Assembly: GCA_029855935.1 (NCBI GenBank) | Contig: JAGSHN010000032.1 | Span: forward strand, 40,756 to 104,755 | Length of the DNA stretch: 64,000 nucleotides | Direction: 5' to 3' | DNA from: Candidatus Thorarchaeota archaeon | GTDB taxonomy: Archaea > Asgardarchaeota > Thorarchaeia > Thorarchaeales > Thorarchaeaceae | In this document: piece after piece, positions 17,193 through 26,993 of the stretch | How the letters are laid out: the number at the start of each line of letters is the position of its first letter | Position numbering within the stretch: position 1 is the stretch's first letter | Translations under genes and position numbers: made by a program | Notes under the pieces: generated by a model | Seen by the model: the letters and a program-made list of their open reading frames with translations, nothing else | The model's database searches: none | Told to the model about the DNA's origin: nothing

Positions 17193-18467
17193 TCAGGCGG
17201 CGTGATCGTCGGTGCTACGGCGGCCTTGGCCAATCTCTCTCTGGATTCTCAAGACGGTGTGTGCCACCTTTGAGTAGGCCTCGCCCAGTGTCTTACCCAC
17301 GCCAAGGACGGTACACACAGGGTCGCCACGCCTGACCACCACACCTGCGGGCGTTCGGTCTACGGTTCCCTCAAATGCAGACAGGTCAGGGACAGGGCCA
17401 GTCCGCCTCGCATAGGCGACTATCTTGGCAACGGGTCTCAGTGGCAGTCCGGTCACAGGGAGCTCCCCCTCACAGGCCCTAAGGTGCATCGCCATCAGCG
17501 ACCTGCCCGAGGCCAGCTCAAGCATCTCAAGCGTGCCCGTCACACGCGGGTTCACCTCGAGCACCCACGCCTGTCCCTGGTCGTCTACAACGAAGTCGAT
17601 TCCATTGTAGCCGATCAATCCGAGACCAGTGCAAAGACGTGCCATCTGTTCGGAGAGAGAGGCAATATCATCCTCTGTGAGCGGTGACGGCCAGTAGTTA
17701 CCGCAGTACACAAAGTCACAGTTTCGTCCTGCCAGTGGCATCCCGATCAGCTGGCCTTGGATGCTGACCGTGACCGAGTCACGTCCGTCCCCAATCACCG
17801 TTGCACTGCAGTCGACGCCGCTGACATACTCCTGTATAAGAAGCGGCCGAACGCCATCCTCCCTTTGGCGTCGAGAGAACTCTCTGACAAGATGCTTCTC
17901 ATTGATGGCCACACGAATCCCGCCGCCCCCGCCGGATGTGGGCCGTCGGATGACGCACGGATAGCCAATTTCTCGACCGGCTACCATCGCTCCCTCTGCA
18001 GTCGTCACGAGCCGCTCCGCAGGCATCCTCAGTCCCAGTTCCTCTGCCAGTCGTCTTACGAGTTCTCTGTCGCGAGCGCGCCTGAAACCGTTCGCATCGT
18101 TCCCAAGGAGTCTTGCTCTTGCCTCGAGTCGTTCCACAGCCTCCGGGTGGTCATCGAAACCGCTTCCCAGCACCAAGTTCCGAATATCCGGATCGAAGTT
18201 GCCAACAAAGTTCTCAACGAGAGCGTCATAGACGGGCTGTTCCAATGAGGCACGCTGACGCTGTCCAGGTCGCGGATTGAGCACCGCGACCCAACGGTCA
18301 CAGCAGGAGCTCAGGTCGTCGTCTCCCCAGAAGTCCGAGACGAAGACGGTGGCACCTAGCCTCTTGAGCGAACATGCTATCGGACGGGCGTTGAAGCCAA
18401 CCACTCCGACGCTTCCCTGGAAGGACGGTCTCTCCATCGCTCTGTCACTAGCCCCGTTTACCTCCAA
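17193..18467 (-). CDS. ATP-grasp carboligase (COG2232-like)
   Basis: ATP-grasp enzyme of 424 residues. An N-terminal Rossmann-like preATP-grasp domain (SVGVVGFNARPIACSLKRLG) leads into the ATP-grasp fold with a glycine loop SGGGGGIRV, LIQEYVSGVDCSATV and the Mg-binding VLEVNPRVTGTLEM. It resembles archaeal ATP-dependent carboligases related to carbamoyl-phosphate synthase and biotin carboxylase, which join a carboxylate to an amine. The substrate is unknown; a role in cofactor synthesis is common for the group. It is divergent from the cupin gene. Confidence 0.78.
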   Translation of the reverse strand: MEVNGASDRAMERPSFQGSVGVVGFNARPIACSLKRLGATVFVSDFWGDDDLSSCCDRWVAVLNPRPGQRQRASLEQPVYDALVENFVGNFDPDIRNLVLGSGFDDHPEAVERLEARARLLGNDANGFRRARDRELVRRLAEELGLRMPAERLVTTAEGAMVAGREIGYPCVIRRPTSGGGGGIRVAINEKHLVREFSRRQREDGVRPLLIQEYVSGVDCSATVIGDGRDSVTVSIQGQLIGMPLAGRNCDFVYCGNYWPSPLTEDDIASLSEQMARLCTGLGLIGYNGIDFVVDDQGQAWVLEVNPRVTGTLEMLELASGRSLMAMHLRACEGELPVTGLPLRPVAKIVAYARRTGPVPDLSAFEGTVDRTPAGVVVRRGDPVCTVLGVGKTLGEAYSKVAHTVLRIQREIGQGRRSTDDHAA

Positions 18468-18558
18468 TAAGGCTGTTGCTCGTCGACTATCGCCTTCATC
18501 CGCTGCCTGCGTCGCTGTCTCAGTGACCTTTATCTCTCCTCCCTACCCGGTGAGGGCT

Positions 18559-18876
18559 ATGAAGAGAGTTCACGAGTCGGAGATTGACCTTGTCAGGGTT
18601 GAGGGAACCAGAGGCCACGTGGATGTCTGGGATGCGGTCAGAGGGCCGATTGTCGCTGGTGTCCGTGAGGTCGCTCCTGAGAGTAGGGTGCCACCAGCGC
18701 CTCATCGTCATCCCGAGGCACAGCTCATCTACGTCATATCGGGAGAGCCGCTGATAACGAACGGTTCCGAGACGCTCCGGCTGAGAGAGGGCGACTTTGT
18801 GATACTTGACCCTGATGAGGAGCACTACATCATCACCGATGATGTCCCGGCCAGGCTGTTCGAGGTTCGATACTGA
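18559..18876 (+). CDS. Single-domain cupin
   Basis: Cupin of 105 residues with a metal site: HRH in PAPHRHPEAQL, Gln at the usual Glu position, and the second-motif His in PDEEHYI. Such small cupins bind a divalent metal and act as isomerases, dioxygenases or ligand sensors. The ATG at 18559 is chosen because a CTTTATC box lies about 28 bases upstream, implying a leaderless message, and the cupin fold fits from there. No neighbour suggests the substrate. Confidence 0.8.
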   Translation: MKRVHESEIDLVRVEGTRGHVDVWDAVRGPIVAGVREVAPESRVPPAPHRHPEAQLIYVISGEPLITNGSETLRLREGDFVILDPDEEHYIITDDVPARLFEVRY

Positions 18877-18995
18877 GGGAGCATACGACGCACCGTGAGG
18901 CCTCGTCAGGGCTACGTCGTCGTCTTGGCGGCCCGTGTCTGTGCTCTCAGGCGAGAGTATGTCATTCACTGTCTTCGGAAGCCTCTTTCTCCAAT

Positions 18996-20588
18996 TCATC
19001 CAGCGCGACGCCTTCGTAGGGCCCCAACGACAACTACAACGACGACGACAGCAACTGCGACACCGATTGCTATCGCAGGGACAAACGCTGATGCGCCCGT
19101 TGCTGTCGTGGACTCGGTTGTCGACGAGGTCGTTTCGTTCGGGGCGCCTACCACCGTGTAGACAAACCGGGCGTGACTCCAGACGCCATCCTCGTCCCGA
19201 ACGTACACATCGAGATAATGCTCGCCATTCACAGCCGGTATCGCGGACGGTTCTGTCGAGTTTGCTCCACCATCCCACGAGAACAGCTTGGCCACCGGGA
19301 CCCTGCTGAAGTAGATCTCTGGGACCACTCCCGGCCTGACTTGCGTGTTGTTTGCGTACACGCGCTCCTCTATCTCAATGGGTCCGCGGTCCGGAAGAGA
19401 GTAGGTCTCAGCCACGGTGCCGTCCGCCCTGACTGCTGTGAAGTTGACGCTCTGCGGTGAGACTTCAACGCGGAGATAGTGATAGAACGCGCCGCCCCAC
19501 GGCGTCTCGTACGGCGGAGCCCCGGCACCGCCTGTGATTATGTGGACGACACCGTTGACGGTCAGTCTGTTGTAGAGATGATCGTGGCCGGCGAAGAAGG
19601 CAGTCACGTTCGTGTCCTCAAGCAGCTGCTGGAGGTCTGCTCGTTCGTCCTTGTTCACGTCAAGAGCACTGCCGATGTGTCTGAGCGGGTAGAGCGGTCT
19701 GTGGGCAAAGACGAACTTCATTTCCTCAGTGGCCTGTGTCAGATCGTTGACCAGCCAGTCCCACTGTGGACCTGCTATGCGGCCCTCGTAGGCCTCCTGT
19801 TCCGTGTCTAGGAGGATGAAGTGCACACCTGCAAAGTCGAAAGAGCCGTACGTCTTCGGCTCGTCGGGCATCTCAAAGGCCTCTAGGAAGTACTTGTCGT
19901 TACGCACCCCCGTTGGAGTACGGATGTCGTGATTCCCAATCACGCCGTAGATGGGGACATAGTGACCCAGTCTGTCAGTGATGTTGGTGAAGTGCTCCCA
20001 GATGTTCTCGTTAGCCTTGTCGTCTGAGGTCAACGAGTAGACATAATCGCCGGTCATCACAACAATGTCGGGGTCTTCTGCTGTCACAAGGTCGATGATC
20101 TCCGAGAAGACCTGAGGCTGTGTGGGCGCTGTGTCTTGGCCCGGTCGATTGTCCCCAAGGACAATCATCTTGAACGGCTGTCCGTCCGGTGGTGCAGTCT
20201 TGAAGTTATACGTGTCGCTCTCGGTCCCATTCGAGATGACCTTGTAGTAGTATCTCGTGCCGGCCTCCAATCCGCTGAGCCAGACACGGTGTTCAGTGAC
20301 GGTGTCCGTGCTGCTCTCCGCATTGCTGAGGGTATTCTGCGCGAGGCCGTACTGAACAGTCGAGTTGGTGGGATCGCTTGTCACCCAGTAGATCATTGCT
20401 GTACTGTTCGTGACAAAGTTCACCGTGGGGCCTCTCACAACTGTGGTGCCCGCCGCGGGCTGATGGCTGTCTTGAGGGGCCGGAGCCGTCACGGTATGTG
20501 GTTCTGCCAGTGAGAGTGTGACAACGGCCCAGGCGGTCCCCGTGAGGAGTAGCAATACGACGAACCCTTTCCGCCAGTGAGGAGACAT
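18996..20588 (-). CDS. Surface-anchored purple-acid-phosphatase-like metallophosphoesterase
   Basis: 530 residues. N-terminal signal helix (residues 8-29), then a fibronectin-type domain as in purple acid phosphatases (residues 50-130), then a calcineurin-like domain with GDNRPG, TGDYVYS, GNHD, FAHRPLY and GHDH as metal ligands. A C-terminal Ser/Thr stretch, one membrane helix and RRRR end the protein, so the enzyme sits outside the cell on a membrane stalk. It probably releases phosphate from external esters, in keeping with the pst system nearby. The motif I residue after GDN is Arg rather than the usual His, a small deviation. Confidence 0.87.
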   Translation of the reverse strand: MSPHWRKGFVVLLLLTGTAWAVVTLSLAEPHTVTAPAPQDSHQPAAGTTVVRGPTVNFVTNSTAMIYWVTSDPTNSTVQYGLAQNTLSNAESSTDTVTEHRVWLSGLEAGTRYYYKVISNGTESDTYNFKTAPPDGQPFKMIVLGDNRPGQDTAPTQPQVFSEIIDLVTAEDPDIVVMTGDYVYSLTSDDKANENIWEHFTNITDRLGHYVPIYGVIGNHDIRTPTGVRNDKYFLEAFEMPDEPKTYGSFDFAGVHFILLDTEQEAYEGRIAGPQWDWLVNDLTQATEEMKFVFAHRPLYPLRHIGSALDVNKDERADLQQLLEDTNVTAFFAGHDHLYNRLTVNGVVHIITGGAGAPPYETPWGGAFYHYLRVEVSPQSVNFTAVRADGTVAETYSLPDRGPIEIEERVYANNTQVRPGVVPEIYFSRVPVAKLFSWDGGANSTEPSAIPAVNGEHYLDVYVRDEDGVWSHARFVYTVVGAPNETTSSTTESTTATGASAFVPAIAIGVAVAVVVVVVVVGALRRRRAG

Positions 20589-20716
20589 GACTGTTCCTCT
20601 GTGTCTTGACGCCTATGTTGAAAAGAGTTACGAGACCGCCGACCAAATGCCAGAGCAGGCGTCACAATCCAAGAGCTTATTGGGTCTGTCGCAAGACTGT
20701 CTGAGAGGTCTAGTAG

Positions 20717-22813
20717 ATGAACGAGGAGCGACGACCCAATCGGCTGGCTGATGAGACCAGTCCGTACCTACTGCAACACGCGTACAATCCTGTGGACTGG
20801 TATCCTTGGGGAGAGGAGGCCTTTGAACGAGCGCGGCGCGAGGACAAGCCCATCTTCCTGTCGATAGGCTACAGCACGTGTCACTGGTGTCACGTGATGG
20901 CACACGAATCCTTCGAGGACGAGGAGGTGGCACGACTGCTCAACGAGAACTTCGTCTGCATAAAGGTTGATCGCGAGGAGCGTCCGGACGTTGATAGGAC
21001 ATACATTAACATCGCTCAAGCGATGATCGGCCACGCAGGTTGGCCTCTGACGATCTTCATGACCCCTGACAAGGTGCCCTTCTTTGCGGCCACCTACATC
21101 CCCAAGTATCCCTCCCGCGGAAGGCACGGGATGTTGTCTCTCTTGCCTCTCATCTCGGAGATGTGGCGGACGAGACGTGATGAGATTGAGAGGGTAGGGG
21201 AGCAGCTGAAGAGGGCTCTTGCAACGGCTCCCTCTCTAGCGGGACGATTGCCCAGTGTTGAGGTCTTTGACGAGGCGTTTCAGGTCTATCTTGATACCTT
21301 CGACTCCACGTGGGGTGGTTTTGGAACTGCTCCCAAGTTTCCCGCACCTCACAACCTGATGTTCCTGCTCAGACATTGGCGTATCACGGGCGACACTCGT
21401 GCGGTCCAGATGGTCGAGCAGACTCTCACGGCAACGCGGAGGGGCGGTATCTTCGATCAGGTCGGCTTCGGGTTTCACAGGTACTCGACAGACTCCCAGT
21501 GGAGACTCCCCCACTTCGAGAAGATGCTGTACGATCAGGCAATGCACATCATGGCCTACACCGAGGCCTATCAGGTGACGGGCAAGACGGAGTACGCCAA
21601 GACTGTGGCAGAGGTCGTCGAGTACCTGACACGGGACCTGATGAGTCCTGACGGGGCCTTCTACTCAGCAGAGGATGCGGACTCCGAGGGGCGCGAGGGG
21701 GCATTCTACCTGTGGTCGGTTGAGGAACTGTCCGACGTGCTCAGTCCGGAAGAGCTGAAGGTCGTGACCACAGCCTTCTCTCTATCGGAGGACGGAAACT
21801 TCCACGACGAGGCGACTGGACGGCGGACCGGGCTCAACTTGTTGTACTGGAGCCTGCCTCCTGACCGCGTGGCCTGGGAGCTGGATATGGATGCCGGGTC
21901 TGTGCTTGACATCCTCGAGTCGGCGAGAAGGAAGATGCTTGAGCGTCGGGCGACGCGTGAGAGGCCGCTTCGCGACGAGAAGATCCTAACCGATTGGAAT
22001 GGCCTTGTCATTGCTGCTCTCGCCAAGGCTGGCGCCGCAATCAGTCCAGAGTTTCTGCAGATTGCCGAACGTGCTCTTAGAGCAGTCGTGGAGAGCCTGA
22101 TGTCGGATGACGGCGAGCTCTATCACAGTAGTGCCCGCGGCTCGCTTGGCCAGGTCGCCTTCTTAGATGACTACGCGTTCCTGGTTTGGGGGCTACTGGA
22201 GCTCTACGAGGCGACATCGGACCCGGGACATCTGCGTCTGGCGCGTGACCTTCACAACAAGATGCTGGAACTTTTCGAGGACCGGGAGAACGGAGGGCTG
22301 TTCTTCTCAGGCGACAGGGCCGAGCAGCTTCTAGTCCGAGACAAGAGCGCCTATGATGGTGCAATCCCCTCGGGCAACTCTGTCGCTGCCCTGAACAGCG
22401 TCCGGCTGTCAAGACTGACCGGGGACCCTGCGCTGGAGGACGGGTGCCGCAGAATAGTGCAGGCATTCTCCGCAAGCATTGAGAGGAGTCCCACCGCTCA
22501 CTCGATGATGCTGTGCGCGCTGACCTATCTGAGAGGGCCATCTCACGAGCTGGTGATTGTTGGCGATGACTCAGATATCGATGAGATGCTGCGGAGTGTG
22601 CGGTCGTGGTTTCTTCCTCACACGGCGCTTGTAGTCAAGACTCCGCGGAACGTGTCGGCTGGGCTTGAAGAGCTTGCACCGTACACCTCAGAGTATCCGG
22701 TGCCCTCGGACGGCCATCCCGTGGCCTATGTCTGTTCAGGGCAGACCTGCAGTCCGCCAGTCACTGATGTGGACGAGCTCCGTTCGCTGCTGGACGTGCG
22801 TTCTCTCGTCTGA
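20717..22813 (+). CDS. SSP411/YyaL family protein (thioredoxin-fold plus six-hairpin domain)
   Basis: 698 residues. The N-terminal thioredoxin-like DUF255 domain carries C55-H-W-C58 in [16 protein letters not shown], and the rest forms an (alpha/alpha)6 barrel like N-acylglucosamine epimerases ([32 protein letters not shown]). This COG1331 family is widespread (human SPATA20), but its reaction is not established; a sugar or redox role is inferred from fold only. It starts at ATG 20717 and appears monocistronic. Confidence 0.9.
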   Translation: MNEERRPNRLADETSPYLLQHAYNPVDWYPWGEEAFERARREDKPIFLSIGYSTCHWCHVMAHESFEDEEVARLLNENFVCIKVDREERPDVDRTYINIAQAMIGHAGWPLTIFMTPDKVPFFAATYIPKYPSRGRHGMLSLLPLISEMWRTRRDEIERVGEQLKRALATAPSLAGRLPSVEVFDEAFQVYLDTFDSTWGGFGTAPKFPAPHNLMFLLRHWRITGDTRAVQMVEQTLTATRRGGIFDQVGFGFHRYSTDSQWRLPHFEKMLYDQAMHIMAYTEAYQVTGKTEYAKTVAEVVEYLTRDLMSPDGAFYSAEDADSEGREGAFYLWSVEELSDVLSPEELKVVTTAFSLSEDGNFHDEATGRRTGLNLLYWSLPPDRVAWELDMDAGSVLDILESARRKMLERRATRERPLRDEKILTDWNGLVIAALAKAGAAISPEFLQIAERALRAVVESLMSDDGELYHSSARGSLGQVAFLDDYAFLVWGLLELYEATSDPGHLRLARDLHNKMLELFEDRENGGLFFSGDRAEQLLVRDKSAYDGAIPSGNSVAALNSVRLSRLTGDPALEDGCRRIVQAFSASIERSPTAHSMMLCALTYLRGPSHELVIVGDDSDIDEMLRSVRSWFLPHTALVVKTPRNVSAGLEELAPYTSEYPVPSDGHPVAYVCSGQTCSPPVTDVDELRSLLDVRSLV

Positions 22814-22840
22814 CCTCCCGCGAACCGTCGACAGACAATC

Positions 22841-22848
22841 TTTATACC
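22841..22848 (+). promoter_or_regulatory. TATA box of coiled-coil gene
   Basis: TTTATACC, about 45-50 bases before the ATG at 22893. A GAGGGAAAGAG purine stretch just before the ATG can serve as ribosome site in the short leader. Confidence 0.5.
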
Positions 22849-22892
22849 CACCCTTGTATGGTTGATATTAGGCACCTGTCTGAGGGAAAGAG

Positions 22893-24464
22893 ATGCCGGA
22901 CGATAGGCTTACTGACCAGGAGAAGACCGAGGTTCTTGAGTCACTTGACAAGGCCCAGCTGAGTGATGACGAGGTACGACAACTGGTGGAGGCGCACGCT
23001 CTCGAGGGAGTGGAGCCCATAGACTCAGAGGAGGACCTAATCTCTGCTGCAGCCGAGGCTCTTGAGTTCGTGGAGTCGCTCGACACAACAGAGACTCCGG
23101 CAGAGGCTGCGGCAGCCGAGGATGCAATGGCGGGCTTTGATGGCCTGCTTCGCCGGCTTGAGAACCTGAGGACAGAGATCGCCTCTCTTCAGCGTGGCGT
23201 GGTCGGTGTCTTCGCTGCACAGCTCCTGACATTCCGTGGAAAGGTCGTCGAGCTCAAGTCGCGAATCTCCGAGGAGATGGTCGACAAGCTGAAGATGCAG
23301 TTCTTCAAGAGCTTCATCGAGTCGACGTTTGTGGAGATTGTGGACAAGGAGTTCTCTGCGCTTGAGAAGGACCTTGTTGACAAGATAGTCGACCAGACAC
23401 AGTCAAAGTTCAAGGAGTTTGCTGAGCGCGTGCGTCAGTCGGAGGTTGCTCTTCGACAGGCCATCGTTGAGCAACAGGACATCGTCCGGTCGTTTATGGA
23501 CTCGCTCGAACAGGAGCTTGCTGCGGCTCGTGAGGAGGTCCGCGAACGCGAGCAGAAGATAAAGAGTCTGCAAGCAGAGATTGACAAGCTGCACGCGCAG
23601 ATCGATGCCGGGATGGGAGCCAGTGTCAGGGTCGAGGAGCTCGAGCGCAAGGTGAGTGATCTCGAAGAGGAGGTCGCACGTCTGAAGCGCGAGCTCGAGC
23701 GCAAGGACGAACTTGTGAGGGCACGGGAACAGGAGCTTGAGGCCTCAAGAAGCGAGGTGGAGGAACTGCGTGCGCAGCTTGCGGAGGCTCTCAGTCAGAT
23801 TGAGGTGTACAAGGCCGAGGCTGCAGCGGCCAAGGCTCCCGTCGCACACACGGATGCGGAGTATGAGGCTCTTCAGGAGAAGGTGCGAGTGCTTGAGGAG
23901 GCGGCAGAGCAGCGTCGTGCTGAGGCCGAACAGTATGCCGCCCGAGTGAGAGAGCTTGAGAGAGAGCTGGAGGCAGTCAAGAAGGAGAAGGCGGCTGTCG
24001 AGGAGATTGCCCAGAAGCGTCTTGAGGAGATCGAGTCGGTGCAGGAACGCATCAAGGGTGTGAGTGAGCTTGAACAGCGGGTCTACGAACTGGAGGACAA
24101 GCTGAAGGAGACCGAGGAGAAGCTGACCATTGCAGAGATGCAGCGCGAGGCCTATGAGAAGGCCACACGTCTGATGGAGAAGGAGCGCGATATGGCCCTT
24201 GAGATGCGCGACCTGGCGAATGAGAGAACCAAACGCTACATCAAAGTCCTTGGTATGGAGGCCAACACCAAGGTCCTGCTGCTCGTCGACGAGGTCGGTC
24301 AGATGAGCTTTGCAGACCTCGGCAAGGCGCTGGGCATCCCTGCTGGACTCGCGGCGAAGCACGCCCGTGAGCTTGCCAAGCTGGGAGTCCTCAAGGTTGA
24401 GGGCGACAAGGCGGTATCCACGCTACCCCGTGTCGAGATTGAAGAGGGCGAGGTGAAGGTATAG
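22893..24464 (+). CDS. Long coiled-coil protein with C-terminal winged helix
   Basis: 523 residues. After an acidic N-terminal region (1-70) and a helical block (75-180, FDGLLRRLENLRTEIASL onwards), residues 180-430 form an almost unbroken coiled coil of EL/EV heptads. The last 80 residues (VLGMEANTKVLLLVDEVGQ, then ADLGKALGIPAG) form a winged helix-turn-helix. The layout recalls SMC-like or kleisin-associated factors, or a DNA tether, but there is no ATPase motif. Function not recognised. It is transcribed alone from a clear TATA box. Confidence 0.8.
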   Translation: MPDDRLTDQEKTEVLESLDKAQLSDDEVRQLVEAHALEGVEPIDSEEDLISAAAEALEFVESLDTTETPAEAAAAEDAMAGFDGLLRRLENLRTEIASLQRGVVGVFAAQLLTFRGKVVELKSRISEEMVDKLKMQFFKSFIESTFVEIVDKEFSALEKDLVDKIVDQTQSKFKEFAERVRQSEVALRQAIVEQQDIVRSFMDSLEQELAAAREEVREREQKIKSLQAEIDKLHAQIDAGMGASVRVEELERKVSDLEEEVARLKRELERKDELVRAREQELEASRSEVEELRAQLAEALSQIEVYKAEAAAAKAPVAHTDAEYEALQEKVRVLEEAAEQRRAEAEQYAARVRELERELEAVKKEKAAVEEIAQKRLEEIESVQERIKGVSELEQRVYELEDKLKETEEKLTIAEMQREAYEKATRLMEKERDMALEMRDLANERTKRYIKVLGMEANTKVLLLVDEVGQMSFADLGKALGIPAGLAAKHARELAKLGVLKVEGDKAVSTLPRVEIEEGEVKV

Positions 24465-24482
24465 TCTGCGCCAATCGCTGCC

Positions 24483-24830
24483 TCAGAATGCTATCGCGCG
24501 ATCACCAGCCTCGAACGAGTCGACAATCTCGCTCCAATAACCGGCAATCTTCTGAAGTGATCGAGAGAGGTCCTTCGTGAGCCTGTATTTGCCCATCCGC
24601 TTCTCGACGATGCCGACGTCACGCAGCTTTCGCATCACCTTTACGTACAGTCCCCTGCTCGATAGGACGAATCTCTCCCACTCAGAGTCGGGGACGACGC
24701 CGCCATTCTGGATGATCTCGTTCAGTATCTTCGAGGCCTGTTCGACCTGCATCTCAGTGAAAAAGATGTGACGCAGCAGATGTCGTGGAGTCACCAGCGT
24801 TGGCCTGCGTGTTATGCTGATCTTCGGCAT
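24483..24830 (-). CDS. Winged-helix protein
   Basis: 115 residues from ATG 24830 (MPKISITRR), with a winged helix-turn-helix: SKILNEIIQNGGVVPDSEW, YVKVMRKLRDVGIVEKRMG, YRLTKDLS. Likely a small transcription factor. An in-frame ATG at 24974 would overlap the divergent aminotransferase and add non-conserved residues. A short palindrome lies at its start (24834-24849) and could be an autoregulatory site. It is divergent from the aminotransferase gene. Confidence 0.65.
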   Translation of the reverse strand: MPKISITRRPTLVTPRHLLRHIFFTEMQVEQASKILNEIIQNGGVVPDSEWERFVLSSRGLYVKVMRKLRDVGIVEKRMGKYRLTKDLSRSLQKIAGYWSEIVDSFEAGDRAIAF

Positions 24831-24833
24831 ATT

Positions 24834-24849
24834 CCATACCCGAATATGG
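24834..24849. promoter_or_regulatory. Palindrome before winged-helix gene
   Basis: CCATA-CCCGAA-TATGG, four bases upstream of the winged-helix start and about 50 bases from the aminotransferase TATA box. Possible operator; the evidence is symmetry and position only. Confidence 0.3.
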
Positions 24850-24897
24850 GGACCGAACATTGCCAATATGAGAGTGGGTATTACCGGGCAGCTCAAG

Positions 24898-24905
24898 TTA
24901 TAATG
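24898..24905 (+). promoter_or_regulatory. TATA box of aminotransferase gene
   Basis: TTATAATG, placing the start of the transcript near 24927 and supporting the ATG at 24943 as the true start. Confidence 0.5.
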
Positions 24906-24942
24906 CGGCGTGCCAGTCGCTGTGTCATCGAGAGCGATTGCT

Positions 24943-26058
24943 ATGCGTCTGGAAGAGTTCAGTCTTGAGCGCATTCAGTCTGTCTGGGAGCACATCGTGG
25001 AGATCAATCTTGCCGAGAGTGGGATTGAGCCACTCCGCCTCGGAAACCTGATGGATACGTGTGAGCTCCGGGACGTCAGACTAGGCTATCCTCAGACCAA
25101 CGGCGGGTTGGAGCTGCGACGGAACATCACCAGTCTGTTTACTGGTGCGACAGAGGAACATGTCTTGGTGACGAATGGCGGTTCTGAGGCCAACAACGTG
25201 GCTCTCTGGTGGTTGCGTCACGAGAATCCCGACCGTGACCACATTCTTGTGGAGCTTCCGAACTACATGCAGATCTGGGGTCTCGCCGGCTCGTCAGGAC
25301 TGAGGAGAGATGCCTTCTGGCTCAGAGAAGACGGCGGGCAATGGCGGTTGGACATCGAGGATCTGAAGGAGAAGGTCACAAAGAAGACACTGGCAGTGAC
25401 TCTCTGTACGCCGAACAATCCCACTGGCTCAGTGCTCAGTGCGGAGGAGATTCGCGCGGTCGTGGAGATTGCCGAGGACCACGGCGCGGTAGTGCTGTCG
25501 GATGAGGTGTACCGCGGTGCAGAGCTGAGAGGCGGTATGTCGCCATCTGTATGGGAACATGGTGAGAACGTACTCATCACCGGCGGCCTCTCGAAGGCCT
25601 ATGCTGTTCCGGGCCTGAGAGTCGGCTGGATTGTGGCAAGGAACGAAGAGTGGGCGAGACAGCTCTGGGCATACACGGACTACACGAGCATCAGTCCGTC
25701 CCTGCTGGGTGATCTGCTTGGCACACTTGTCCTCGACCCGGTGCATCGCGACCGCATCCTGGAGCGGAACAGGAGAATCCTGCGTGAGAACTGGGCGGTC
25801 GTTGAGGACTGGCTGGAGTCAAATGATGACATACTGCACTGCATTCCTCCCCGTGCCTCGGCCGTATGCATTGTGAGATACGACCTTGACATAGGCTCGG
25901 AGTCGCTCGCCCAGAGGCTGATTCGCGAGCGGAACGTACTGATCGCTCCGGGTGATCACTTCCTTCTTCCTCATCGCATCCGCATAGGATACGGTCACAA
26001 CAGAGAGCAGCTCGAGGAGGGCCTGCGCAGGGTGACGGAGACGCTGCGGGAGCTGTAG
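24943..26058 (+). CDS. PLP-dependent aminotransferase, class I/II
   Basis: 371 residues with the fold-type I PLP site: NGGSEANNVALWW, CTPNNPTGSVLS, LSDEVYRGAEL and the Schiff-base lysine in GGLSKAYAVPGLRVGW; the Arg that binds the substrate carboxylate is in HRIRIGYG near the end. It transfers amino groups between amino acids and 2-oxo acids; the exact substrate is not evident. The start at 24943 is chosen from the TATA box position; an upstream ATG at 24910 lies before the expected transcript start. Confidence 0.88.
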   Translation: MRLEEFSLERIQSVWEHIVEINLAESGIEPLRLGNLMDTCELRDVRLGYPQTNGGLELRRNITSLFTGATEEHVLVTNGGSEANNVALWWLRHENPDRDHILVELPNYMQIWGLAGSSGLRRDAFWLREDGGQWRLDIEDLKEKVTKKTLAVTLCTPNNPTGSVLSAEEIRAVVEIAEDHGAVVLSDEVYRGAELRGGMSPSVWEHGENVLITGGLSKAYAVPGLRVGWIVARNEEWARQLWAYTDYTSISPSLLGDLLGTLVLDPVHRDRILERNRRILRENWAVVEDWLESNDDILHCIPPRASAVCIVRYDLDIGSESLAQRLIRERNVLIAPGDHFLLPHRIRIGYGHNREQLEEGLRRVTETLREL

Positions 26059-26088
26059 GGTCTGCAGAGGGGATGTACTCCTTCAGGT

Positions 26089-26616
26089 CTATGCATCGGC
26101 TCCTGTTCCGTCATCGTCTGGGTCGCTGTCATCATCATCCTCTATGGCGAACTCGTCGAGTGGTGAATAGAGGTGTCCATAGAATGTCGGCGGTGATCTC
26201 TCCTCCTCGTCGAGTTCAAGGCCCTCTGTATCGGCTATCTCGCGTCTGAGCGTGTACGACAGGGCGCCGTTCCATTCAAGATACTTGTTCAGGTCCCTAG
26301 AGATTCGTCCCTGAAACGCCCCGCACGGTCCTCCGCAGAAGACCATCTCACCACGGACCTGGAGATTGCCACCGCACCATCGGCATACCGCGGGATGGCC
26401 GTGCGCGTAGATCACACCATTGACAAGACGACCGAGAAAGACGGTCCCGTCGAACTCGCACACTATCCGACTCTGGTCATCTGTGAGTGGTGTCCAGATG
26501 CCACTGTTATCTGATGCGGTGCCCATCGACGGGCAGATAGAATGGGCTGTCGGTCCGTCATCATCATTGCCAAAGTCCGTGAGACGCGACTGCACCGATC
26601 TGCGGTCCCTATGCAT
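26089..26616 (-). CDS. Small zinc-finger protein with acidic tail
   Basis: 175 residues. A central region has CRWCGG and FCGGPCGAFQG, which together supply four cysteines for a zinc site; the C-terminus is a run of Asp/Glu (DDDDSDPDDD). The family is not recognised. A TTTATC box lies about 28 bases upstream of the ATG, consistent with a leaderless message and divergent from the TRASH-domain gene. Probably a nucleic-acid or protein-binding adaptor; function unknown. Confidence 0.65.
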   Translation of the reverse strand: MHRDRRSVQSRLTDFGNDDDGPTAHSICPSMGTASDNSGIWTPLTDDQSRIVCEFDGTVFLGRLVNGVIYAHGHPAVCRWCGGNLQVRGEMVFCGGPCGAFQGRISRDLNKYLEWNGALSYTLRREIADTEGLELDEEERSPPTFYGHLYSPLDEFAIEDDDDSDPDDDGTGADA

Positions 26617-26726
26617 ACCATCAGGTCTCGACTGGGACTGATAAACACCACATCAGTCAGCCCCATAAGACAACACCACACACAACTTTATCTTGAAAGT
26701 CCCCGATACCCCACTGAGTGATTGAG

Positions 26727-26903
26727 ATGAGCGAGAAGATAAAGAAGTTCGTAAGTGTCCTTGCCGGGAAGCTTGACATCACCTGTGACGAGTGCGGTGG
26801 CACGATGCGACCAGGCGGTCACTACGAGCTTGAGTATCAGGGCAAGAAGTACCAGTTCTGCTCAGAGAAGTGCATGGAGGCCTACGAGGCCAAACTGTCA
26901 TAG
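26727..26903 (+). CDS. TRASH/YHS-like metal-binding miniprotein
   Basis: 58 residues with C20-x2-C23 and, in QFCSEKCMEAYE, C45-x3-C49, the pattern of TRASH/YHS domains that bind zinc or copper or act in metal sensing. A basic helix leads in. The ATG at 26727 is used; a GTG at 26718 fits a leaderless transcript from the TTTATC box near 26687 equally well. A strong terminator-like hairpin follows 25 bases after the stop, so this is a single-gene unit. Confidence 0.72.
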   Translation: MSEKIKKFVSVLAGKLDITCDECGGTMRPGGHYELEYQGKKYQFCSEKCMEAYEAKLS

Positions 26904-26927
26904 ACTCTGAACTTGTCACCAACATAC

Positions 26928-26969
26928 GGGAGGGGGACCACTGGCACCCCCTCCCAAAACGTATTTTTT
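26928..26969 (+). terminator. GC-rich hairpin plus T-run, terminator
   Basis: Perfect 9-base-pair stem GGGAGGGGG / CCCCCTCCC with a 10-base loop (26937-26946), followed by AAAACG and a T-run (TATTTTTT). This is an unusually bacterial-looking intrinsic terminator; archaeal RNA polymerase also stops at T-runs. Confidence 0.75.
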
Positions 26970-26993
26970 CCCCGAAATCGCTGCCGAACGAGC

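Noticed and set aside
18996..19161. Plus-strand frame rich in Thr/Ala codons
   Set aside because: Shadow of the Thr-rich stalk of the metallophosphoesterase on the other strand.
24834..24905. Possible CRISPR or repeat cluster between two divergent genes
   Set aside because: Only one short palindrome, no repeated units.
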